Below are positions 1 to 5,207 of a stretch of 6,539 nt of DNA, one piece after another. Made by a program: the position numbers and the translations under genes. The notes below the pieces were generated by a model. That model made no database searches, was not told the origin of the DNA, and saw only the letters and a program-made list of their open reading frames with translations. The DNA is taken from the NCBI GenBank assembly GCA_023428035.1, contig JAEYZO010000174.1:1-6539 (forward strand), written 5' to 3'. This stretch comes from Pseudomonadota bacterium. Its GTDB lineage: Bacteria > Myxococcota_A > Polyangia > Polyangiales > Ga0077539. Every line of letters begins with the position of its first letter. Position 1 is the first letter of the stretch.

Positions 1-886
1 CCACCGGGTCGGCCCCTCGGTGCGCGCCCGCGGTGTTCATCACCCGCTCACGCAGCGCGGTCCACACCGGGGCGCCCGCCGTGGCCTCGCGGAGCGCGCC
101 GTCGAAGACGAGCCCTCCGCCGGTGAGACCTCCCGTCGCGAGCACCACCGCCGAGGCCCTCACGGCCTCGCCCCCGACGCTCACGTCGACGCGCTTGCTC
201 GGTAGCACCGACGCGCGCGCGGAGAGCACCTCGACCTCGGCGGGGAGCCAGCGCCGCAGCGCGCGCTCCATGCGGATCGCCGTCGGGTCGCCCGCGCCCC
301 CCGCGGCCTCGCCCAGAGGAACCCCCGCCGCGCGCGACATCCTCGCGGCGACGTCGTCGCGGCGAAAGCCCAGCACCGGCGGCATCAAGAGCGCGTAGAG
401 GTCCCGGCACCGTGGCGCGAGCGCGGCGGCGAAGCCCTCGGCCACGCCGTCGGTGTCGAAGGCGCGAGCGCACTGCGCGAAGGTCTCTCCCTCGGGCCCT
501 CCCTCGGCCGGCACCACCACCGCGCCGAGCGCGCGCGCGACCATCGCGGCCGACCACGAGGGGTGCGTCGCGAGGTCGACCACGCCGAGCACCTTGCCCT
601 CGGGCGCGCGGCCGATGTCCAGCAGCGACGCGAGCGCACCCGCGGCGCCCACCACCGGCCAGCCCGCGACGGTCACGTAGGTCCCGCCCTTGCGGAACGC
701 GGGCTCCGTCGCCCAGGCCTCCCACTGGGCTCGCCTCGCGCCCCACGCGACGCCCGATCCCATCGCCGTCGCGCCGCCGCCCTCGCTCACCAGCGTGACC
801 TTCGCTCCGGCCTCGCGCGCCGCGCGCGCGGCGGCCACCCCCGCGGCCCCGCCGCCGATCACCAGCACCTCGGTGGAGAGCGTCAC
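1..886 (-). CDS. glpB: Glycerol-3-phosphate dehydrogenase subunit B (GlpB-like flavoprotein), C-terminus outside window
   Basis: Partial gene: 295 codons are present of a family that is usually about 420 residues, with no stop before the left edge. The reading frame opens with GTG at 886-884, giving VTLSTEVLVIGGGAAGVAAA; the GxGxxG dinucleotide-binding motif (GGGAAG) is at residues 11-16. Further features that line up with E. coli GlpB as I remember it are a Met-Gly-Ser-Gly stretch near residue 42 (SSGSLDLL region), LMPPVLGF near 167-174 (LMPACFGL in E. coli), and VVLATGG...GGGLVFDG near 246-262 (VLASGSFFSGGLV). In the anaerobic GlpABC enzyme, GlpB works with catalytic GlpA and the iron-sulfur membrane anchor GlpC to pass electrons from glycerol 3-phosphate to the quinone pool. 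The start overlaps the glpA stop by four bases (GTGA), so translation is probably coupled. No glpC is visible; it could lie beyond the left edge. The alternative is a generic FAD-binding/fumarate-reductase-like protein, but the glpA neighbour argues against that. Confidence 0.85.
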   Translation of the reverse strand, partial: MTLSTEVLVIGGGAAGVAAARAAREAGAKVTLVSEGGGATAMGSGVAWGARRAQWEAWATEPAFRKGGTYVTVAGWPVVGAAGALASLLDIGRAPEGKVLGVVDLATHPSWSAAMVARALGAVVVPAEGGPEGETFAQCARAFDTDGVAEGFAAALAPRCRDLYALLMPPVLGFRRDDVAARMSRAAGVPLGEAAGGAGDPTAIRMERALRRWLPAEVEVLSARASVLPSKRVDVSVGGEAVRASAVVLATGGLTGGGLVFDGALREATAGAPVWTALRERVMNTAGAHRGADPV

Positions 887-2541
887 GGGCGGCCGTCCTT
901 GCCGAGCGCGCGCAGCGCCTCGCGGGTGATCCCCTCGGCCCGCGCCTGCATCACTCCGACCGCGGGCAGGCGAGACCTCCTCCGCGCGCGGATCAGGTCC
1001 GCGGCCTGCTCCCGCACCTCGGCGGGGCTCCACCCGAGGGCCTCGCCCGCGATCACCGCGCCCGCGAGCGCGCAGTCGTTGCCGCCGCAGGCGCCGTAGC
1101 CCAGGCCCGTGCGACGCGCGATGTCTTGCAGCGTGCGGGCGGCCTCGTTCCGGGCGACCCAGTCGACCTCCGCGGCGAGCACGGGCTCGTAGGGGCACAC
1201 CGTCGCCCGGCCGCGGCGACCGGCCTTGCCGAGCACGTCGGCCGCGCGGGTGCCGTGGCGGTTCACGAGGCGCGCGGCGGCCCAGCGGGTGACCTCGTGC
1301 TCCTCGGCGAAGCGGTCGACGTCGACCTCGCGGTCTCCGCCGGGGAGCGGGCTCTCGTGCGTGCTGCACGCGTTTCGGTTGCCGAGCCAGGGGGCGATGA
1401 TGTCCGCGGCCTCCTGCGCGAACTGCCGGTAGCTCGCGAGCTTTCCGCCGACGAGGGACCACAGCCCGGTCACCCCGTCGGAGGCGTGGTCGAGCACGGC
1501 GTGCTCGCGCGAGAGGGCGTCTTCCATCTTGCCCCACTCGTAGAGGGTGGGCCGCGCGCCGACGGTGGTGGAGATGATCCTCGCCTCGCGCACCCGGGGG
1601 AGCACCCGCTCGATGCCCTCAACGAGGTAGCGCACCTCGTCGACGGTGACGGGGAGGTCGTCGAGGTCGTCGTAGGTGTCGTCGTCGGTGGTGCCGATGA
1701 CGGCGGTGTTGCCCCAGGGCTCGACGAAGATCTGCCGGCCGTCGACGGCGGAGGCCATCACGGCCACGTCGCTGATGGGGCGGTCGAGCACGAGGTGCAC
1801 GCCCTTTCCGGGGCGTAGCTTCACCTTGCCCTCGAGGCCCGCGAGGCCCGCGGTGATGGGGCCCCACGCCCCCGTGCAGTTCACGACGGCGCGGGCGGTG
1901 ACGGTCCACGAGCGGCCGGTGAGGCGGTCGCGGAGGAGTGCGCCGGTGGCGCGGCCCTCGGTGACGACGACGCGCTCGACAGTGGTGTGCGTGTGGAGGG
2001 TGGCGCCGTGCTCGCGGGCGTCGACGGCGTTGGCGACGCAGAGGCGCACGCCGTTGATGCCCCACTCGTCGAAGGTGATGACGCCGTTCATCCCGTCGAC
2101 GTTGAGCCCGGGGACGAGCTGGGTGGCTTCATGAACGTCGAGGCGCGCGTGGGGCTTTCCGCGCTTGAGGGGCTGGTACTCGTCGTAGACGGCGAAGAAG
2201 GCGTCGATGGCCTCGAGGGTCACGCGGCCCCAGGTGCCTCGGCCGTAGACGGGCATCACGAAGGGGATCCGGAAGATCATGTGCGGCGCGATGCGCTGGA
2301 TGTACCCGGAGTCTTCGCAGGAGGAGCGGGTGACCTCGGGGTGCGAGGTGAGGTAGCGGGGCCCGCCGTGGATCATCCCGGAGGAGTTGCCGCTGGCGCC
2401 GAAGCCGAGGTCGTTGCGCTCGACGAGCTCGACGCGCAGGCCGCGGAGGGAGAGGTCACGGGCGAGGCCGGTGCCGTTGACGCCTCCGCCGATGATCAGG
2501 ACGTCGCAGTCGGCGCGACGGTCCGAGGGTTCTGTTGGCAT
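883..2541 (-). CDS. glpA: FAD-dependent glycerol-3-phosphate dehydrogenase, GlpA type
   Basis: A 552-residue protein (E. coli GlpA is about 542) that oxidises sn-glycerol 3-phosphate to dihydroxyacetone phosphate, passing electrons through FAD. The start is ATG at 2541-2539: it puts the GxGxxG motif (GGGVNG) at residues 18-23 within DVLIIGGGVNGTGLARDLSL, as expected for the family. Other landmarks are GASGNSSGMIHGGPRYL at 48-64 (FAD/substrate loop, IHGGxRYL), VVNCTGAW before the substrate domain, GARP at 328-331 and GGKLASYR at 365-372 (GGKLTTYR-like). The C-terminal domain, from about residue 445, resembles the BFD-like [2Fe-2S] domain of GlpA. Only three of four expected cysteines are present: C449, C485 and C490, with Y451 where GlpA has the second cysteine of its CxC pair. 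The stop overlaps the glpB start (GTGA). No Shine-Dalgarno sequence precedes the ATG. GlpD is the alternative, but the adjacent glpB and the C-terminal cysteines favour GlpA. Confidence 0.9.
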   Translation of the reverse strand: MPTEPSDRRADCDVLIIGGGVNGTGLARDLSLRGLRVELVERNDLGFGASGNSSGMIHGGPRYLTSHPEVTRSSCEDSGYIQRIAPHMIFRIPFVMPVYGRGTWGRVTLEAIDAFFAVYDEYQPLKRGKPHARLDVHEATQLVPGLNVDGMNGVITFDEWGINGVRLCVANAVDAREHGATLHTHTTVERVVVTEGRATGALLRDRLTGRSWTVTARAVVNCTGAWGPITAGLAGLEGKVKLRPGKGVHLVLDRPISDVAVMASAVDGRQIFVEPWGNTAVIGTTDDDTYDDLDDLPVTVDEVRYLVEGIERVLPRVREARIISTTVGARPTLYEWGKMEDALSREHAVLDHASDGVTGLWSLVGGKLASYRQFAQEAADIIAPWLGNRNACSTHESPLPGGDREVDVDRFAEEHEVTRWAAARLVNRHGTRAADVLGKAGRRGRATVCPYEPVLAAEVDWVARNEAARTLQDIARRTGLGYGACGGNDCALAGAVIAGEALGWSPAEVREQAADLIRARRRSRLPAVGVMQARAEGITREALRALGKDGRP

Positions 2542-2564
2542 AGGGGGCGACGGGACACTAGTAC
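2542..2564 (-). promoter_or_regulatory. Possible -10 element and very short leader of glpA
   Basis: Reading the minus strand towards the glpA ATG, TACTAGTGT is followed by a pyrimidine-rich CCCGTCGCCCCCT stretch and then ATG. TAGTGT (2560-2555) fits a loose TAnnnT -10 pattern and would place the transcript start only about 5-7 bases before the ATG. The absence of any purine-rich ribosome binding site is consistent with a leaderless or nearly leaderless message. I see no convincing -35 hexamer, so this is weak and rests mainly on spacing. Confidence 0.22.
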
Positions 2565-2654
2565 AGCCGCAGGGGGCGTGGGAGGGGATGTCGGGCGGGG
2601 GACGGAGTAGCCCGCTGGGAACGGACGATGTGTGTCCGCGCAGCGGATCGCCGA

Positions 2655-3050
2655 TCACGGCGTTGCGCGCGGCAGCTTCCCCGCGTAGCGCTCGAAGAGC
2701 ATCGCGAGCCGGGTCAGGTCCATCGCCAGGTCGAGCCACCCCGGTGCCCTCGCGGATCGAGCGCAGCTCCTCCGCGACACCCTCCTCGATGAGGTGGTAG
2801 TCCGCGGCGGTGAGCATCCGCCTGCGCTGCGCCTTGGCCTCGCGGCCCAGCGCACCGTCGACCTTCGCGTGGCTGAGCCCGCCGTACGAATTGAGCTGCT
2901 CGCCGCGGGCGTGCCACAGCCCCTCGGCGTAGGTCCGCAACCGCGCCCCCGTCGATTTCTTCTCCTCGCGGCTCAGGCCGCGTCGCTCCAGACGCTGCGC
3001 TCCGAGACCTCGCGCGCCCGCTCCAGCGCCTTGCGAACGCGGCCTCGCAT
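2655..3050 (-). pseudogene. Unrecognised small protein gene, interrupted by frameshift(s)
   Basis: I do not recognise this family. One frame reads from about 3009 to 2739 with strongly biased GC-ending codons and protein-like text: RGLSREEKKSTGARLRTYAE, then GLWHARGEQLNSYGGLSHAK, ending ELRSIREGTG. At the four-G run (C run on the plus strand at 2739-2742) that frame turns into Pro/Asp/Gly-rich text. Removing one G continues it as WLDLAMDLTRLAMLFERYAG and KLPRATP, with a TGA at 2657-2655. The joined product would be charged, helical and about 100-130 residues, with no signal peptide or membrane segment. The N-terminus is uncertain: ATG at 3050-3048 gives MRGRVRKALERAR in a different frame and would need a second shift, in the GCGCGC tract near 3011-3016. 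A TTG at 2940 is the first in-frame alternative. It may be a decaying gene or one hit by homopolymer sequencing errors. An uncorrected reading fuses it, falsely, to the N-terminus of glpA. Confidence 0.55.
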
Positions 3051-3066
3051 CAGGCGACGCGCACGC

Positions 3067-3096
3067 CTTCGACAGCGCACCGGGGGGCTGTCGAAG
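3067..3096 (-). terminator. 10-bp perfect hairpin downstream of the guanidinium exporter gene
   Basis: CTTCGACAGC (3067-3076) and GCTGTCGAAG (3087-3096) are perfect reverse complements around a 10-base loop. The hairpin starts 27 bases after the exporter stop codon at 3124, the expected place for a transcription terminator on the minus strand. No T-tract follows on either strand, so it would be a non-canonical terminator, an mRNA 3'-end stabiliser, or a protein site. It also lies just upstream of the possible ATG (3050) of the degraded gene. Confidence 0.5.
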
Positions 3097-3123
3097 TTGC
3101 GCGCGAGGCCCGACCGAGGGTGC

Positions 3124-3444
3124 TTACGGGGCGGTCCACCGCAGCCCCACGATGGCGACGACCAGCATCGCGAGGAACACCGCCCGCGTCGCCGAGATCG
3201 GCTCCTTGAACAGGAGCGCGCCGAGGAGGGCCGTGCCCGCCGCGCCGATGCCCACCCAGACCGCGTAGGCCGTGCCGATGGGGAGGGTCTTCACCGCCGT
3301 GGCGAGGAGCCAGAAGCTCGCGGCGATGGCCGCGACGGTGAGCACCGACGGCACGGGGCGGGTGAACCCGTGGGTGTACTTGAGCCCGATCGCCCAGGCC
3401 GTCTCGAGCAACCCGGCGATGACCAGCGAAGTCCACGCAGACAT
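3124..3444 (-). CDS. gdx: Guanidinium exporter Gdx (SugE-type small multidrug resistance protein)
   Basis: A 106-residue inner-membrane protein of the SMR family, the normal length for this group. Four hydrophobic segments are visible at about residues 3-21, 31-50, 57-78 and 86-103. The residues known to form the guanidinium/proton site in Gdx proteins are all present: Glu14, Trp17, Ser43, Tyr60 and Trp63. The SugE/Gdx signatures LLETAWAIGLKYTHGF and GTAYAVWVGIGA are intact. Gdx works as an antiparallel homodimer that exports guanidinium in exchange for protons. The start is the ATG at 3444-3442, with Shine-Dalgarno GAAGGAG five bases upstream. The leader carries a guanidine-III riboswitch, which independently supports guanidinium rather than quaternary ammonium drugs as the physiological substrate. 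The gene sits 96 bp downstream of a TSUP transporter gene on the same strand. Older annotations would call it sugE. Confidence 0.95.
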   Translation of the reverse strand: MSAWTSLVIAGLLETAWAIGLKYTHGFTRPVPSVLTVAAIAASFWLLATAVKTLPIGTAYAVWVGIGAAGTALLGALLFKEPISATRAVFLAMLVVAIVGLRWTAP

Positions 3445-3470
3445 GACGACTCCTTCGGTGAAGCGTCGTC
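3445..3470 (-). promoter_or_regulatory. Ribosome-binding-site hairpin (riboswitch expression platform) of gdx
   Basis: GACGAC (3470-3465) is a perfect complement of GTCGTC (3450-3445), the six bases directly before the ATG. Inside it, CTTC (3463-3460) pairs with GAAG (3456-3453) around the loop ACC. The Shine-Dalgarno GAAGGAG (3456-3450) is almost entirely enclosed. The 5' arm overlaps the 3' strand of the aptamer pseudoknot (3467-3463), so the two folds exclude each other. The simplest reading is translation off when ligand is absent and on when the ligand-stabilised pseudoknot takes up 3467-3463. The mechanism is inferred; the complementarity is seen directly. Confidence 0.72.
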
Positions 3471-3503
3471 TTGTCCTCTCCCGGTACGGCGCGTCTCGTC
3501 GGG
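3463..3503 (-). promoter_or_regulatory. Guanidine-III (ykkC-III) riboswitch aptamer
   Basis: Read on the minus strand from 3503 to 3463, the leader of gdx contains, in order and spacing, the conserved blocks of the ykkC-III class: GACGAG (3500-3495), GCGCCGTACC (3492-3483) and AGGACAAGACG (3477-3467). Compared from memory with the Thermobifida fusca guanidine-III aptamer, the alignment runs about 41 bases without gaps. P1 is CCCG (3503-3500) with CGGG (3483-3480). In T. fusca the same helix is CCGG with CCGG, so the third pair is a compensatory change (G-C to C-G). The pseudoknot helix P2 pairs 3492-3488 with 3467-3463 but has one C-A mismatch (C3489, A3466) where T. fusca has C-G. The aptamer begins 37 bases after the upstream TSUP stop and ends seven bases before the gdx Shine-Dalgarno. 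Guanidine binding is expected to raise exporter synthesis. Class assignment is strong; ligand binding is inferred. Confidence 0.88.
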
Positions 3504-3540
3504 GTCGCTGTCGACGCAGTCACCGTAGCATCGAGGCGCC

Positions 3541-4293
3541 TCACCCCCGCAGGGCGTTGTTCACCACCACGGCGACGCCCGCGAGGAGCAGCACCGTCGA
3601 CACCGCGAGCTTGAACGGCCGCTCGGGCACCCGCGCGTGGACCTTCTGCCCGAGCCACGCCCCCAGCAGCAGCGCCGGGACGAAGCTCGCGCTCCGTAAC
3701 GCCGACGTCGCGCCGAGCAGGTGGAGCCGCGCGTAGTTCACCACCAGCGCCGCGTTCAGCACGAACCACAGCGGCGCGAGGGTCGCGCGGAACCGCCGCT
3801 TGTCGTCGACCTCCCGCGACAGGACGAACACCACCAGCGGGCCCGCCACGCCGAAGAGCCCGTGCATCACCCCTGCCGCGCCGAGGAGCCCGTTCGCCCC
3901 CCGCCGGGGCAGGGGCTTCAGCTCGGCGTCGGGGCGCAGGAGCCCCCGGAGCTGCAGGGCGCTCAGCCCGACCACGGTGACGCCGAAGGTGATGAGCAGG
4001 GGCTTCGTCCACTCGGGGCGGAAGACCGCGATGCCGACCAGGGTGCCGAGGCCCACCAGGGGGAGCATCCGGCGGAGCAGGAGCGCGCGGTTGACGGCGG
4101 CGCGGTCGCGGACGGAGATCCACAGCGACAGGGCCATGTTCACGGGGATGTACGCCGCGAGGAGCGCCTCGAGGGGCAGCAGCATCGACCCGAAGGTCAC
4201 CGTGACGACCGTCGACCCGAAGCCCACCACGGCCTCGGTGGCGAGCGCCGCGAGCACGATGAAGGGCACCGCGAGGTCCGCGAGGGGGGGCAC
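3541..4293 (-). CDS. TauE/SafE (TSUP) family membrane transporter
   Basis: A 250-residue, very hydrophobic protein of the sulfite exporter TauE/SafE family, whose members are usually 240-270 residues long. About eight membrane segments are visible, near residues 8-30, 38-60, 76-92, 97-116, 134-160, 170-188, 202-218 and 228-247. The internal duplication typical of the family shows as two related glycine-rich motifs: ATEAVVGFGSTVVTVTFGS (18-36) and GVMHGLFGVAGP (141-152). Family members move small anions such as sulfite, sulfoacetate or organosulfur compounds; the sequence does not settle the substrate. The start is GTG at 4293-4291, eight residues before the first membrane helix, with no clear Shine-Dalgarno sequence. 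An ATG at 4310 is out of frame. The gene is divergent from the metallo-hydrolase gene and lies upstream of gdx, whose riboswitch begins 37 bases past this stop. Some gdx transcripts may read through from here. Confidence 0.85.
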   Translation of the reverse strand: MPPLADLAVPFIVLAALATEAVVGFGSTVVTVTFGSMLLPLEALLAAYIPVNMALSLWISVRDRAAVNRALLLRRMLPLVGLGTLVGIAVFRPEWTKPLLITFGVTVVGLSALQLRGLLRPDAELKPLPRRGANGLLGAAGVMHGLFGVAGPLVVFVLSREVDDKRRFRATLAPLWFVLNAALVVNYARLHLLGATSALRSASFVPALLLGAWLGQKVHARVPERPFKLAVSTVLLLAGVAVVVNNALRG

Positions 4294-4317
4294 CCGCGCG
4301 AGAGTGCCATCGCGCGG
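4294..4317. repeat. 7-bp inverted repeat in the divergent intergenic region
   Basis: CCGCGCG (4294-4300) and CGCGCGG (4311-4317) are perfect reverse complements separated by 10 bases. The repeat fills half of the 50-bp gap between the TSUP gene start (minus) and the metallo-hydrolase start (plus), abutting the TSUP GTG. It could be an operator, or a hairpin in the TSUP leader. The arms are simple CG-alternating sequence, which arises easily by chance at this GC content. Confidence 0.3.
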
Positions 4318-4329
4318 CGGGACCGGGGG

Positions 4330-4343
4330 TACACTGCGCCCCG
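4330..4343 (+). promoter_or_regulatory. Probable -10 element for a leaderless metallo-hydrolase transcript
   Basis: TACACT (4330-4335) matches the -10 consensus TATAAT at four of six positions, in a GC-rich intergenic stretch. Eight bases separate it from the ATG at 4344, so the transcript would begin at or within two bases of the start codon. The intervening GCGCCCCG contains no ribosome binding site, which agrees with leaderless translation. No good -35 is visible at 16-19 bp spacing. Confidence 0.45.
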
Positions 4344-5195
4344 ATGCCGGTCTTCTTTCGCACCACGGGCACCGTCGGGGGCCCGGAGTTCCTCCTGCGT
4401 CGATCGTCCCGAGGGCTCCGCGCCGTGCGGATGCCGGTCACGGTGGCGGTGCTGGAGCGCCCCGAGGGGCTCACCCTCATCGACGCGGGCTGGAGCCGCC
4501 GCACCTGCGCGTGGCCCGACGAGGAGCTCGGCACCGTCGCCCGCGTGGGCCTGGGGCTGCACGTGAAGCCCGAAGACGCCGTCGCGTCGCAGCTCATCTC
4601 CCTCGGGTACTCCCCCGGAGACGTGCGGCACGTCATCGCGACGCACCTTCACCGCGACCACGTCGGGGGCGTGGTCGACCTGCCGACGGCGACGGTGCAC
4701 TTCGCCGAGCGAGAGTGGTCGACCGCGAAGGAGGCCCCGTCCTGGAGGGGCTTCGACCTCGCGTCGCTGAGCGGGAGGGAGCTGCGCCACCACGAGCTCG
4801 ACGGCCCCCCCGAGCTGGGCTTCTCGTCGTCGAAGGACGTCTTCGGCGACGGCACGGTGCTGCTGCTCGACGCCCGCGGCCACACCCGCGGCTCCACCGC
4901 GGTGGCGGTGAAGCTCGACGAGGGCTGGATGATCCACTCCGGCGACGCGGCGATGTTCGCGGAGGACTACCGCATGGGAGACGAGGTCGCGCCGAGCCTC
5001 TATATGCGCGCGATGAGCTGGGACATCGGCCACCAGCGCGCGACCTGGCACCACCTCCGCGACGCCGAGGCGCACCACGGGGCGAGGGTGGTCCCCTCGC
5101 ACGACCCCGCGCGCTTCGACGAGGTGCCCCACACCCGCGAGGAGGGTTGGGTCACCGCGTGGGACAAGAAGAAGGGCAAGAAGAAGTCGTCGTAG
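4344..5195 (+). CDS. Metallo-beta-lactamase-fold hydrolase
   Basis: A 283-residue, probably cytoplasmic (no signal peptide) zinc hydrolase. The metal ligands expected of the fold are in order: HLHRDH at 101-106 within THLHRDHVGG, His180 in GHTRGS, Asp201 in HSGDA and His253 in PSHDP. LTLIDAGW at 43-50 is the usual strand and turn before the metal site. The layout, with a loop of about 50 residues between the first strand pair and HxHxDH, resembles the N-acyl-homoserine lactonase (AiiA/AttM) and related lactonase group. The substrate cannot be read from sequence, and lactonase activity is only a possibility. The C-terminus is a lysine-rich tail, DKKKGKKKSS (274-283), which is unusual for the family and could bind nucleic acid or acidic lipids. 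The ATG at 4344 is supported by the preceding -10-like TACACT. The gene converges on the alpha/beta-hydrolase gene with 7 bp between stops. Confidence 0.88.
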   Translation: MPVFFRTTGTVGGPEFLLRRSSRGLRAVRMPVTVAVLERPEGLTLIDAGWSRRTCAWPDEELGTVARVGLGLHVKPEDAVASQLISLGYSPGDVRHVIATHLHRDHVGGVVDLPTATVHFAEREWSTAKEAPSWRGFDLASLSGRELRHHELDGPPELGFSSSKDVFGDGTVLLLDARGHTRGSTAVAVKLDEGWMIHSGDAAMFAEDYRMGDEVAPSLYMRAMSWDIGHQRATWHHLRDAEAHHGARVVPSHDPARFDEVPHTREEGWVTAWDKKKGKKKSS

Positions 5196-5207
5196 CTGGG
5201 CGCTACG
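5191..5207. terminator. Small inverted repeat spanning both convergent stop codons
   Basis: CGTAGC (5191-5196) and GCTACG (5202-5207) are perfect reverse complements around TGGGC. The left arm contains the metallo-hydrolase stop TAG (5193-5195), and the right arm contains the hydrolase stop (TAG on the minus strand, 5205-5203). A hairpin here would form in both transcripts and may serve as a compact bidirectional terminator, or simply help separate converging messages. The stem is only 6 bp and has no T-tract, so support is modest. Confidence 0.35.

Noticed and set aside
48..746. A 232-codon minus-strand open frame within the glpB region
   Set aside because: A different frame carries the GlpB motifs from GTG 886 to the edge; this one is only Arg/Gly-rich shadow.
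2555..2564. ACTAGT palindrome upstream of glpA as an operator
   Set aside because: The symmetry stops after 6 bp and does not extend outward, so it is not distinguishable from chance.
2542..2940. An open frame extending glpA upstream to a TTG at 2940 (685-residue version)
   Set aside because: The added text changes character at the G run and is Pro/Gly-rich just before the ATG, while the FAD motif sits at the normal distance from the ATG at 2541. The extension is the degraded small gene read through a frameshift.
4308..4310. ATG as the TSUP start
   Set aside because: It is 17 bases upstream of the GTG and out of frame with the membrane-protein sequence.
3050..4636. A 528-codon minus-strand open frame
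   Set aside because: It overlaps two genes with clear membrane-protein sequence and a riboswitch, and its own translation is low-complexity Arg/Ala/Gly text.
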